A stretch of DNA of 14,495 nt from Tannerellaceae bacterium (lineage in GTDB: Bacteria; Bacteroidota; Bacteroidia; Bacteroidales; Tannerellaceae), in assembly GCA_031267205.1 (NCBI GenBank), contig JAIRZN010000098.1, forward strand, positions 1-14,495, in the 5' to 3' direction. The notes under the pieces were generated by a model. That model was given only the letters and a program-made list of their open reading frames with translations. It ran no database searches and was not told where the DNA came from. Positions 1-7,741 of this stretch are shown here, in pieces. How positions within the stretch are numbered: the first letter of the stretch is position 1; each line of letters starts with the position of its first letter. The translations under genes and the position numbers were made by a program.

Positions 1-2312
1 TTGATGTCGTCCGCCGCCGCGCTGCCGCCGCGGTACTTCCTGTTGTAATTGTTGAACATGTATGTGACGGACAGCGTCACGTAGCGGGTTTCGTTCTTCT
101 TGTCCGCATTCCAGCGCAGGTTGTTCAGTTGCATATGGTTCTCTTCGCTCACCCAGTCGAAAATATCGTAAACCATCAGGTTCAGGCGCAGTGTGTTGTC
201 GAGAAATGATTTCCTCAGGCCCGCATCAAGCCTGCGGTAGCCTTTTGAATCGAGGTAGCCGTCCATCTGATCGCTCTGGTAACGGAAATTGCACGACAGC
301 ACAAAGCCTGCCGGCAGCGTAAAGTCATTGAACGCATTGACGAAATAATTCGCCCTGTTATACTCTATCTCCTTACCGTTGTATGTGGCGGAGAAGAACG
401 GCTTCGCCACGCCTATCGTATAGTTTGGCTGCCAGAAGGCTATCTTGTGATTGAAGTTAAGCGTTGCATTAAAATCCTGCATCTTCGGGAAATTGGCATA
501 CGTCAGGAGAATCGAGTTATTCCCCTCTTCCTCAAAAAACAAGAGCACGGGATTTTCCGTATAAGCATACCCGGCGCTAAGGGAAAACGGACGTAGCATC
601 GCTTGTAGATTCACATCGTATATATTGCTTTTGCTCAGGAACGGATTGCCTTTCTGGAAAACAAAACGGTTTACGTAAACCACATTGCCGTTCAGTTGCG
701 TAAAGCTTGGGCGCGAGGTGCGTTTGTTGAAGGCGAGGCTCAGGTCGACGTTCTCCAGGTTTGTCGAGAAAGAGATGTTGGGATAAAAATCGCTGTATGA
801 ACGGTCGATAACCGGTTGGGCGTCCTCGCCTTGCGTATAGCGCTCGGACGTATATTCATAGCGCAGGCCTGCCGACAGGTTGATTGACGACAGCTTGTGC
901 GAGTAGCTCACAAATCCCGCCGCCTTTTGCTCCGTGTTGGTAAATTCGCTGTCGCCGGCATTTACGTTGCTCTGCACAAGTCCGTCGCCCGAAATGCTGT
1001 TGTATTCCGCCCCGAACTCAATCAGGCCAAAGCTCGACTTGTAGCTGTTGGTCAACTTCCCTGCGTAAAGGCTATAATCGGTTTTGTTGTAAATATCCAC
1101 CGTATTTGTTTCCGTAGAATTGATGGTTTCGTCGGAACGTTGCGTCCTGTCATCATAGTTTTTCAGGTAATCGAAATCGAAGCGCGTGGAGAAACTCTCG
1201 CTAATGTCGCCGTTGTAAAAGGCGTTAACTAAATGCTGATGATAGTTGCCGGTCGTGAGCGACTGCGCCGTAGACGTCTCATGCGGCGCACCGTTCAGGT
1301 ACGTGTCGGTGTTGATCGGCATTATTATCTTATTCTTACTGTCATAAAACCGATACTGTCCGCCGACGGTGTGCCTGTCGTTCAGGGAATAATCAACCCC
1401 TGCGCTCGCCTCGTTGCTATAAGTTGAAGACCAGTAAGCGGGCATCATTGCATCGTAGCGCCATTCTTCGCCCGCATTCTCAAGCGTGAAATAATGGTTC
1501 TCGGCGTAATCCCTCTTAGTGTAATTGTGATAATAGGAGGCGAACAGGTTCAACTTATCCTTTGTATAGGAAATGCTGACGTTCTCATTATCGCTAAGGT
1601 GATTGCCCTGCCGCAGCCGTTCGGTCGCCTGGGCCGAGAAACCGTTTATCCTCGTCTTAGTCTTGATAAGCAAAACGGCGCGTCCTTCGGCGTCATACTT
1701 CGCTCCGGGATTGGAAATGAGCTCGACGGTCGATATTTCGGACGATTCCAACCGCTCCAGCTCCTGCATATCGTTCACCTTGCGGTTGTTGATGTACACT
1801 ATCGGCGAGCCTTTGCCGAAAACGGTTATCTTGTCGCCTTCCGCTAAAATGCCCGGCATACGCTGCAATACGTCGGTCGCCGTACCGACTGAACTCAGGA
1901 GCGTTGTCGACACGTTGGCGACTATCCCGCCGCTGACGCCCGGCTGAAAGGGCGGAACCCGGGACGTGACAACTACTTCCTGCAAGACATTCGACTCGCT
2001 CAGACGAATATCGCCCAAATAAACGGCCGTTGAGGATACGTCGACCGGAATAAATTCGTTCTCAAAGCCTATATACGATACCTTCAATAGGTACTTGCCG
2101 CTGACTGCGCCCTCAAGGCGGAACGATCCGCTTTCGTCGCTGACCGTCCCTTCCACAAACGCCGAATCGGGTAAAGAGAGCAGCACCACGTTCGCGTATT
2201 CCAACGGGTTGCCGGAAGCGGCGTCAATTATTTTCCCGGAGACAGGGACTGCGGCCTTTGCCGTAAATGCAAACAGGATAAAAGCCAGGGGAAGCGTAAA
2301 AATGTTTTTCAT
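1..2312 (-). CDS. Outer-membrane beta-barrel protein with carboxypeptidase-regulatory-like domain (TonB-receptor-like), C-terminus cut by window edge
   Basis: Reading the minus strand from an ATG at 2310-2312 gives 770 codons without a stop to the window edge. A signal peptide (MKNIFTLPLAFILFAFTAKA) is followed by a carboxypeptidase-regulatory-like Ig-type domain at about residues 22-105 (starting VSGKIIDAASGNPLEYANVV). A plug-like segment follows at about 110-230 (VLQRMPGILAEG, VYINNRKV, ISNPGAKYDAEG, LLIKTKTR). The rest is a long stretch of alternating aromatic beta-strands ending in MFNNYNRKYRGG. That arrangement matches the Bacteroidetes outer-membrane beta-barrel family (OMP_b-brl_3 type) better than a SusC, since no SusD follows and the length is about 780. 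The last strand is present, so probably only a few residues are missing. The ligand cannot be told. It is transcribed divergently from the pyrH fragment. Confidence 0.9.
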   Translation of the reverse strand, partial: MKNIFTLPLAFILFAFTAKAAVPVSGKIIDAASGNPLEYANVVLLSLPDSAFVEGTVSDESGSFRLEGAVSGKYLLKVSYIGFENEFIPVDVSSTAVYLGDIRLSESNVLQEVVVTSRVPPFQPGVSGGIVANVSTTLLSSVGTATDVLQRMPGILAEGDKITVFGKGSPIVYINNRKVNDMQELERLESSEISTVELISNPGAKYDAEGRAVLLIKTKTRINGFSAQATERLRQGNHLSDNENVSISYTKDKLNLFASYYHNYTKRDYAENHYFTLENAGEEWRYDAMMPAYWSSTYSNEASAGVDYSLNDRHTVGGQYRFYDSKNKIIMPINTDTYLNGAPHETSTAQSLTTGNYHQHLVNAFYNGDISESFSTRFDFDYLKNYDDRTQRSDETINSTETNTVDIYNKTDYSLYAGKLTNSYKSSFGLIEFGAEYNSISGDGLVQSNVNAGDSEFTNTEQKAAGFVSYSHKLSSINLSAGLRYEYTSERYTQGEDAQPVIDRSYSDFYPNISFSTNLENVDLSLAFNKRTSRPSFTQLNGNVVYVNRFVFQKGNPFLSKSNIYDVNLQAMLRPFSLSAGYAYTENPVLLFFEEEGNNSILLTYANFPKMQDFNATLNFNHKIAFWQPNYTIGVAKPFFSATYNGKEIEYNRANYFVNAFNDFTLPAGFVLSCNFRYQSDQMDGYLDSKGYRRLDAGLRKSFLDNTLRLNLMVYDIFDWVSEENHMQLNNLRWNADKKNETRYVTLSVTYMFNNYNRKYRGGSAAADDI

Positions 2313-2340
2313 ACAAACTGTTTTAAGTATTAATATGAGG

Positions 2341-2376
2341 CAAATGTAGAATTTTTTGCCGGAAAGATATATCAAA
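2341..2376 (-). promoter_or_regulatory. Probable Bacteroidetes-type promoter for the outer-membrane barrel gene
   Basis: On the minus strand TACATTTG (plus 2341-2348) fits the Bacteroidetes -7 box TAnnTTTG and lies about 28 bases upstream of the ATG. A TTTTG at plus 2373-2377 could be the -33 element, but the spacer is 24 bp instead of the usual 19-21, so the upstream element is uncertain. Confidence 0.5.
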
Positions 2377-2399
2377 ACGACTAAAAAACAGTGTTCAAA

Positions 2400-2519
2400 A
2401 TGACAAAATACAAGCGTGTGCTGCTTAAACTTAGCGGCGAGTCTATTATGGGAGGCAAATCCTACGGAAACCCGAAAAAGGTCGTCAACGGCGAGCCTGC
2501 CGGCGCTTTAGTCTATTGA
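2400..2519 (+). pseudogene. pyrH: 5' fragment of UMP kinase gene (pyrH remnant)
   Basis: The ORF starts MTKYKRVLLKLSGES and continues IMGGKSYG, which is the highly conserved N-terminus of bacterial UMP kinase (PyrH), including the KLSGES phosphate-binding loop. From about codon 24 (base 2469) the reading frame continues as NPKKVVNGEPAGALVY and stops. None of the remaining ~210 residues of the enzyme is found downstream in any frame I read. A 39-residue product cannot be a kinase. PyrH is normally essential, so an intact copy should exist elsewhere and this is best explained as a partial duplication or the stump of a rearranged gene. It ends just before tandem array 1, which may mark the breakpoint. 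The start codon lies about 50 bases from the divergent barrel-protein promoter. Expression as a short peptide cannot be excluded. Confidence 0.8.
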
Positions 2520-2542
2520 CAGGCGCGGCAGTAGCTTCGCTC

Positions 2543-2855
2543 CGGAGCCTGCTGACATGGTCGAAACCTTCAACGACTACCCTTTGGAGCCTTCGACCAA
2601 TGTCGAAACCTTCAACGAGTGCCCTTTGGAGCTTCCGACCAATGTCGAAACCTTCAACGACTACTCTTTGGAGCTTTCGACCAATGTCGAATCCTTCAAC
2701 GACTACCCTTTGGAGCTTCCGACCAATGTCGAAACCTTCAATGAGTGCCCTTTGGGACTTTCGACCAATGTCGAAACCTTCAATGACTACCCTTTGGGAC
2801 TTTCGACCAATGTCGGAAGTCTGGGAGCGGTTTTTTTGAGGCTTTCGACCATAGG
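2543..2855 (+). repeat. Tandem array 1: 42-bp units with palindromic core
   Basis: The motif GTCGAAACC or a variant recurs at 2560, 2602, 2644, 2686, 2728, 2770 and 2812, an exact 42-bp period, with degenerate partial units at both ends. Each unit has a core of the form TTTCGAC-CAAT-GTCGAAA (7-bp inverted repeat, 4-base loop) and a linker reading CCTTCAACGACTACCC then TTTGGAGC. Units vary between GACTACC and GAGTGCC and between GGAGC and GGGAC. Because 42 is a multiple of three, long repetitive reading frames stay open in several frames on both strands (for example 2516-2839 plus, 2557-2859 plus and 2485-2925 minus). I regard these as by-products, since the conserved element is the DNA palindrome. 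The linker is related to those of arrays 2 and 3. Confidence 0.92.
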
Positions 2856-3170
2856 ATAAATGTAAACTACACCTTGAGAGATGGAATATGAGAAAACTTA
2901 GGCGCCGAGAATGTCCTGTAATCATAAAATACTTTGCCTATATCCGCAACCAAGCCGAAAAGTGTGTCGACAGATGAAAAACCACAAGTATAAAAATATG
3001 CAGCGCAAAGAAATGAGCCGGAAAGAAGCCGCATACGGGAAGGCGTCGCGAACCCTGCCCCCTCCTTACGCCGTCGGGAGCTTGAAAACGAAAAAATCGC
3101 ATCGCCAACGCTGCCGGAAACCCGTACTTAAGACTGGAATACATTTCTTTGAGTTTTTGGTATAGTATCT
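2856..3170. other. Intergenic stretch with no recognisable gene
   Basis: Short frames exist on both strands (such as 2911-3165 plus and 2938-3144 minus), but their translations look like random basic or hydrophobic sequence, lack a recognisable domain and overlap each other. I see no tRNA, terminator or copy of the 41/42-bp repeat here. Together with the pyrH fragment, it may be eroded sequence from an old rearrangement. Confidence 0.5.
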
Positions 3171-3171
3171 A

Positions 3172-3201
3172 TTTATATTATTGTAAAAAAGATTACTTTT
3201 G
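3172..3201 (+). promoter_or_regulatory. Probable Bacteroidetes-type promoter for the wza-wzc operon
   Basis: TACTTTTG at 3194-3201 matches the TAnnTTTG -7 consensus. A weak TTTA at 3172-3175, spaced 18 bp upstream, could serve as the -33 element. The predicted transcript would start near 3208 and carry an A-rich leader of about 38 bases before the ATG at 3246. Confidence 0.6.
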
Positions 3202-3245
3202 CGTCTGAAAAAACGAACAGCGAATCTAAAATTAATTATAATAGG

Positions 3246-4055
3246 ATGACAAAGCTATTAAGTGAAAAACTTTTTATTACCGTGTGTTTCTCGGCCCTTT
3301 TGTGCGCAGGTTGCGCCTCGCGGAAGGATGTAGTATATCTGCAAGACGTGGACCCGCTGGCGCAGCAGGTTATTTCTCAAAATTATGAAATGATAATACA
3401 TCGCGACGACCTGCTTGCGATTATGGTTAACAGCAAAGACCCTGAACTGGCTATGCCGTTCAATATGCCGCTCACTACCTATCAGTTGGGAACGTCCGGA
3501 GGCAGCTACGGGGTGCAAAGAGTGTTGGGGTACTTAGTCGACGCCAACGGTTACGTAGACTTCCCGATACTGGGAATGATAAAAGCCGAAGGCCTCACGC
3601 GCCTTCAGTTGACGAACTTTATAAAGGAGAGGTTGATAAAAGAAGACCTGATCAAGGACCCCGTGGTGACGATACAGTTTATGAACTTCAAAATATCGGT
3701 CGTAGGCGAAGTGGCCCGTCCGGGTACGTTCACTATCAACGGAGACAGGGTGACTTTGCTCGAAGCGCTGAGTATGGCGGGCGACCTGACTATATACGGA
3801 AAGCGCGACCGCGTGGCCGTGATCCGCGAAAGAGACTCGAAGCGAACGGTCCTGTTTCACGACCTGCGCTCGTCCGACCTCTTCCAATCCCCCTGCTATT
3901 ACCTGCAACAAAACGACATAGTATACGTAGAACCCAACCGTGCGCGAGCAGGGCAGAGCGAAATCAATCAAAACAACTCGGTAGGCGTCTGGCTATCGGC
4001 CGTATCAATACTGACATCCGCACTATCGCTGATTGTAACCATAAACAAGGAGTAA
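3246..4055 (+). CDS. Polysaccharide export outer-membrane lipoprotein (Wza family)
   Basis: 269 residues. A signal peptide ends in the lipobox LLCAGC, with Cys23 as the predicted lipidated residue, so the mature protein is anchored to the outer membrane. A Poly_export domain covers about residues 43-140 (HRDDLLAIMV, then VDANGYVDFPILGMI and an amphipathic segment GLTRLQLTNFIKERL). An SLBB domain follows at about 150-200 (ISVVGEVARPGTFTI, VTLLEALSMAGDL). A hydrophobic C-terminal helix at about 246-267 (VGVWLSAVSILTSALSLIV) fits the outer-membrane-spanning helix of Wza-type octamers. It would form the export channel for capsule or exopolysaccharide, working with the adjacent kinase/co-polymerase. 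Only 8 bases separate the two genes, so they are co-transcribed. The length is typical for the short Bacteroidetes form. Confidence 0.93.
   Translation: MTKLLSEKLFITVCFSALLCAGCASRKDVVYLQDVDPLAQQVISQNYEMIIHRDDLLAIMVNSKDPELAMPFNMPLTTYQLGTSGGSYGVQRVLGYLVDANGYVDFPILGMIKAEGLTRLQLTNFIKERLIKEDLIKDPVVTIQFMNFKISVVGEVARPGTFTINGDRVTLLEALSMAGDLTIYGKRDRVAVIRERDSKRTVLFHDLRSSDLFQSPCYYLQQNDIVYVEPNRARAGQSEINQNNSVGVWLSAVSILTSALSLIVTINKE
4047..4052 (+). promoter_or_regulatory. Shine-Dalgarno-like site for the BY-kinase gene
   Basis: AAGGAG lies at the end of the wza gene, 11 bases before the ATG at 4064. It is one of the clearer ribosome-binding sites in a window where most starts lack one, and it supports both this start and translational coupling to wza. 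Confidence 0.55.
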
Positions 4056-4063
4056 TTTAAATA

Positions 4064-6445
4064 ATGGAACAGAATACATTTACCGCGCCCGCGAAGGAAG
4101 AAGAGAACGAAATATCACTGAGTGATATATTCCATATATTAAAGAACAACTGGCACTGGTTCGTCATCTCCATAATCGCATGTATCGCATTGGCTACGCT
4201 CTATATACTCTGGGCGCCGAAGGAATACACACGCACCGCCGCCGTGCTTATCAAGGACGATACCAAAGGGGGCGCAATGAGCGAATCGGCGGCGTTTGAA
4301 GACCTGGGAATGTTTAACATCAAGCGTAATGTAGACAACGAAGTCCTGGTTTTCCAGTCGGAACAACTCATGTCCGTCGTCGCCCACAGATTAAATTTAG
4401 ACATCAGTTACACCGTCAAAGAAGGATTGCGGACGAACGAATTATATACGCACTCGCCGATCGTAATACAGTTTTTCGACGTAGAAGAAGCCCAGGAGTT
4501 CGACTTCAAAGCCGTCCCGCTGTCCGACTCATTAGTATTGCTCTCGAACATACCCGACAATTCGCCCAGAGATGTAATCGCCGCCCTCAATGATACGATT
4601 GAGACTTCGCTTGGGAAAATATTAGTCACGCCCACGCTCTATTACACGGAAGAATACTACGACACGCCCATAACGGTGACCAAGTCCGACATGGCCGAAG
4701 TTATAACCGATTACCGTGAAGAACTGCAAGTGGCCTTAGCCAGCAAAACAGCCACGATCATCAATCTGACCCTGCGCGACGTCTCCGTACCCCGCGCCGA
4801 AGACATACTCAATACCCTGATAGCCGTTTACAACGAAGCCGCAATAAATGACAAGAACCTGATCACGGTAAACACCTCCAGCTTCATTAACGACCGCCTT
4901 ATCATCATAGAAAAGGAATTAGGCAACGTCGATGCGGACATTGAAGTCTATAAGCGCGAAAACCGCCTGACGGATATACAGTCCGAAACAGGCATGTACC
5001 TCCGCGAAAGCAGCCAGTACACCCAGGAAGAACTTGGGCTGGAAAACCAGAAGACGCTGGCCGGCTACATATACGGCTACCTGACCGACCCTGCCCGAAG
5101 CTCGGACCTGATACCATCCAACACCGGCATATCGGACGTAAACGTCGAGGCGCAAATAAGCGAGTACAACAACACGCTTTTGAAGCGCGACCGGCTGATA
5201 AGCAACAGCAGTAACCGTAATCCCGTCGTACTCGACCTGAATAACTCGCTCACGGCAATGAAGCAGACGATTATCCGCGCGGTAGATAACCTGATCGTCG
5301 GTCTGGACATCAAAATACGCAACGTACGCGAGCGCGACCGCCAAAATACCCTCCGCATCTCCGAAGTGCCCACGCAGCAGAGGCATGTCCTGTCAATCGA
5401 ACGCCAGCAGAAAATAAAGGAAGAACTTTACCTCTACCTGCTCAACAAGCGCGAAGAGAACGCCCTCACGCAGGCCATTACCGAGAGCAACGCCCGCATT
5501 GTAGACGTCGCCACGGGGGATAAAAAGCCGGTAGCGCCCAAGGCGGGCATCATCTTGCTGGCCGCCTTTATGATGGGAATCGTTTTCCCTTCGGTATACT
5601 TCTGGATGTTAGGCGTGCTCAATACGACGGTGCGCAACAGGAAAGACATCGAAGATGCGCTCTCAATACCGTTCCTGGGCGACATACCGATGCGCGAGAG
5701 GAAAAAACGGAATGCCCCGGTGCAGGAAATCGTTATACGGGACAGCGGACGCGACTCTACGTCGGAGGCTTTCCGCATCGTTCGTACAAATATGGACTTC
5801 ATGCAGGTGAAAACCGAATCATTGAAGGTAGTTATGTTCACTTCCTTCAATCCCGACTCAGGCAAGACTTTTGTCTCCATAAACCTGGCCGCCAGCATAG
5901 CGATGACGCAAAAGAAAGTGATACTTATAGACCTCGACATCCGCAAACATACGCTCACAAGCCTGATGAAGAAGGAAGAAGCCCCGATGGGCATAACACA
6001 CTACCTGTCGGGACAGGTAGCGGATTTTCATAGCCTGATCAGGAGGAACGTCGTCGACGAACTGGAAAATTTAGACATTATCTACGCCGGCCCGATCCCC
6101 CCGAACCCCGCCGAACTGCTGCTGAACAAGCGTTTCGATTATCTGATTTCGGAGTTAAGGAAGATGTACGATTATATCTTCCTCGACAACGTACCCGCAG
6201 GAGTTGTAGCCGATGCGCCCATCGTAAACCGCGTGGCCGACATGACAATCTACGTAGTAAGGGCCGGACTGATGGATAAGCGCCAACTCCCGGAATTAGA
6301 ACGGCTATACCGCCAGGAAAAGTTCAAGAACATGGCCATAATCCTCAACGCCGTCAACTTCAAGCAAGCCCGTTACGGATATTACGGCTACGGATACAGT
6401 TACGGCTATGGCTACGGCAACGAAAAGAAAAATCAATCAAAATAA
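4064..6445 (+). CDS. Polysaccharide co-polymerase / BY-type tyrosine kinase (Wzc family)
   Basis: 793 residues with the layout of a fused Wzc. There is a Wzz domain with a first membrane helix at about 32-52 (WFVISIIACIALATLYIL) and a long periplasmic, partly coiled-coil region to about 490. A second helix spans 494-517, followed by a cytoplasmic P-loop kinase domain from about 560. Walker A is FNPDSGKT (595-602), Walker A' is VILIDLDIRK (619-628) and the Walker B segment is YIFLDNVP (704-711). The C-terminal tail at 771-784 holds eight tyrosines separated by glycines and serine, the usual autophosphorylation cluster. In this family, kinase oligomerisation and cycling of tail phosphorylation control polysaccharide chain length and export through the Wza channel. 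The gene follows the Wza-type lipoprotein by 8 bases. A matching PHP phosphatase lies downstream but is separated by tandem array 2. Confidence 0.95.
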   Translation: MEQNTFTAPAKEEENEISLSDIFHILKNNWHWFVISIIACIALATLYILWAPKEYTRTAAVLIKDDTKGGAMSESAAFEDLGMFNIKRNVDNEVLVFQSEQLMSVVAHRLNLDISYTVKEGLRTNELYTHSPIVIQFFDVEEAQEFDFKAVPLSDSLVLLSNIPDNSPRDVIAALNDTIETSLGKILVTPTLYYTEEYYDTPITVTKSDMAEVITDYREELQVALASKTATIINLTLRDVSVPRAEDILNTLIAVYNEAAINDKNLITVNTSSFINDRLIIIEKELGNVDADIEVYKRENRLTDIQSETGMYLRESSQYTQEELGLENQKTLAGYIYGYLTDPARSSDLIPSNTGISDVNVEAQISEYNNTLLKRDRLISNSSNRNPVVLDLNNSLTAMKQTIIRAVDNLIVGLDIKIRNVRERDRQNTLRISEVPTQQRHVLSIERQQKIKEELYLYLLNKREENALTQAITESNARIVDVATGDKKPVAPKAGIILLAAFMMGIVFPSVYFWMLGVLNTTVRNRKDIEDALSIPFLGDIPMRERKKRNAPVQEIVIRDSGRDSTSEAFRIVRTNMDFMQVKTESLKVVMFTSFNPDSGKTFVSINLAASIAMTQKKVILIDLDIRKHTLTSLMKKEEAPMGITHYLSGQVADFHSLIRRNVVDELENLDIIYAGPIPPNPAELLLNKRFDYLISELRKMYDYIFLDNVPAGVVADAPIVNRVADMTIYVVRAGLMDKRQLPELERLYRQEKFKNMAIILNAVNFKQARYGYYGYGYSYGYGYGNEKKNQSK

Positions 6446-6490
6446 CCGGAAGGATCGGAATATTTTCATGGTTCTTTTTCCTTTTTTTCC

Positions 6491-6838
6491 TTGCAAACAT
6501 GTTCGCAAGCTTAAACCACAGCATTTGGAGGATGCAAACATGTTCGCAAGCTTAAACCACAGCGTTTGGAGGATGCAAACATGTTTGCAAGCTTAAACCA
6601 CAGCGTTTGGAGCTTGCAAACATGTTCGCAAGCTTAAACCACAGCATTTGGAGGATGCAAACATGTTCGCAAGCTTAAACCACAGCATTTGGAGGATGCA
6701 AACATGTTTGCAAGCTTAAACCACAGCGTTTGGAGGATGCAAACATGTTTGCAAGTTTAAACCACAGCGTTTGGAGGATGCAAACATGTTCGCAAGCTTA
6801 AACCACAGCATTTGGAGGATGCAAACATGTTCGCAAGC
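6491..6838 (+). repeat. Tandem array 2: nine 41-bp units with palindromic core
   Basis: GCAAACATG recurs at 6493, 6534, 6575, 6616, 6657, 6698, 6739, 6780 and 6821, an exact 41-bp period. The core is TGCAAACATGTTTGCA, a perfect 16-bp palindrome, in three units (6575, 6698, 6739), and carries TGTTCGCA in the right arm in the other six. The linker reads AGCTTAAACCACAGC(G/A) then TTTGGAGGA. The unit at 6616 has GGAGCT in place of GGAGGA, extending the palindrome to GCTTGCAAACA/TGTTCGCAAGC with one mismatch. The array fills most of the gap between the kinase and the phosphatase and is preceded by a pyrimidine-rich tract at 6473-6490. Because 41 is not a multiple of three, it cannot encode a uniform repeat protein. 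Confidence 0.95.
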
Positions 6839-6883
6839 AAACCGCCGGCGTGGGCATGGGCTACGGCGCGCACCGGCGGTTGC
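6837..6883. repeat. GC-rich inverted repeat closing array 2
   Basis: ACCGCCGG at 6841-6848 is mirrored by CCGGCGGT at 6873-6880 with a 24-base loop. Allowing one bulged A, the arms extend to GCAAACCGCCGG and CCGGCGGTTGC. The left arm grows directly out of the last repeat unit (GCAAGC-AAACC), as if the linker had been truncated. A hairpin this strong could halt or stabilise the kinase transcript, but there is no T-run after it, so I do not call it a standard intrinsic terminator. Confidence 0.6.
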
Positions 6884-6970
6884 ACGGGAATAGGCGGAAG
6901 TAAAGGGGTTAATAATGCAGGATACCCAACTGTTGATAACTTTCTCATTCATTTATATAACGGTATCCGA

Positions 6971-6978
6971 TAAATTTG
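6971..6978 (+). promoter_or_regulatory. Probable -7 box for the PHP phosphatase gene
   Basis: TAAATTTG fits the Bacteroidetes TAnnTTTG -7 consensus and lies 25 bases before the ATG at 7004. I see no good TTTG at the expected -33 distance. If real, the phosphatase has its own promoter downstream of array 2 rather than depending on read-through from the kinase gene. Confidence 0.5.
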
Positions 6979-7003
6979 CATCTTTGCCAAAAACAATTGA
7001 ACC

Positions 7004-7723
7004 ATGTTTAATCCTAAGAAGAAAGAAAATCGCCACGTATTATTTAAAGGAATGACAGACATACACACGCATCTGCTTCCGGGAGTAGACGACGGCGTAC
7101 AAACAGTGGAGGATTCCTGCCGGATCCTCCATTTCATGCGTGATATGGGAGTAGAACGCGTCTACCTGACGCCTCACGTGATGGCCGACTTGCCCGCCAA
7201 TACGGTTGAAGCCCTGCGAAGCAAGTATGAGGCTTTCATCGCAAACCGTCCCGAAGGCATGGAATTGCGCTTAGCCGCCGAGTATATGCTGGACGGCAAG
7301 TTTGCGTCCCTGGCGGACGACGGCCTGCTGGTGATGTCGGGGCGGCATGTGCTGGTTGAGACTTCGTACCTTTCGCCACCTTTTTCTTTGAAGGAAATGC
7401 TGTACAACTTACGCATCGCCGGTTATCAGCCGGTCATCGCACATCCTGAGCGTTATTTGTACATGCGTGGCAGCGACTACCGGAATTTGAAGGATCAGGG
7501 ATGCAAATTGCAGTTAAACCTCTTTTCACTGACCGGAGCATACGGCGCTCACGCCGAGCGAAACGCCGTTTACATACTAAAGGAAGGACTTTACGACCAT
7601 GCCGGCTCGGACGTACATCAGTTTGAGAACTATCGCGAGGGCGCCTCCTCCCTCTCCCCCGCACACTCCATAGCCAGGGAATTAGAGCGTATCGTCGCAA
7701 ACAACCGGACGCTTTGGGAATAG
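7004..7723 (+). CDS. PHP-family protein-tyrosine phosphatase (CpsB/YwqE type)
   Basis: 239 residues, the usual size for the family. The PHP metal-binding motifs appear in order: DIHTHLLPGVDDG (His21, His23), LTPH (His58), AAEYMLD (Glu93), AHPERY (His147, Arg150) and GSDVH (Asp203, His205). Family members are cytoplasmic, metal-dependent phosphatases that remove phosphate from the tyrosine tail of BY-kinases and so reset the export cycle. The Wzc-type gene upstream is the natural substrate. An internal ATG at codon 17 is possible, but the first ATG is spaced well from the -7 box. The gene converges with the TPR gene across only 18 bases, with no clear terminator between them. Confidence 0.92.
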   Translation: MFNPKKKENRHVLFKGMTDIHTHLLPGVDDGVQTVEDSCRILHFMRDMGVERVYLTPHVMADLPANTVEALRSKYEAFIANRPEGMELRLAAEYMLDGKFASLADDGLLVMSGRHVLVETSYLSPPFSLKEMLYNLRIAGYQPVIAHPERYLYMRGSDYRNLKDQGCKLQLNLFSLTGAYGAHAERNAVYILKEGLYDHAGSDVHQFENYREGASSLSPAHSIARELERIVANNRTLWE

Positions 7724-7741
7724 CCGCCGCGTCCGCGACGT

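Noticed and set aside
897..1947. Several plus-strand ORFs inside 897-2349
   Set aside because: They lie antisense within the continuous 770-codon barrel-protein frame, overlap each other and show no domain features.
2816..2837. T-run (seven T) after GGAGCGG as an intrinsic terminator
   Set aside because: No convincing GC-rich stem precedes it. The neighbouring inverted repeats belong to the degenerate end of array 1.
2485..2925. Long minus-strand ORF with a 14-residue repeat (IEGFDIGRK-type), and two plus-strand repetitive ORFs over the same region
   Set aside because: The 42-bp period is a multiple of three, so any stop-free unit stays open in several frames. The related arrays 2 and 3 have 41-bp periods and cannot code uniformly, so the DNA palindrome and linker, not a peptide, are what is conserved.
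2911..3165. 84-residue ORF in the gap after array 1
   Set aside because: Basic, low-information sequence with no recognisable family, no promoter or ribosome-binding site, and an overlapping minus-strand frame of similar length.
6491..6838. CRISPR array
   Set aside because: The whole 41-bp unit is repeated nearly identically, with no variable spacers, and no cas genes are in the window. The same applies to the other two arrays.
6408..6952. Small ORFs on both strands across array 2 (such as 6408-6596 plus and 6716-6952 minus)
   Set aside because: They are made almost entirely of the repeat read through in shifting frames, and the plus one overlaps the end of the kinase gene.
7724..7741. Bidirectional terminator between the convergent phosphatase and TPR genes
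   Set aside because: The 18-base gap has no stable hairpin with a T-run on either strand.
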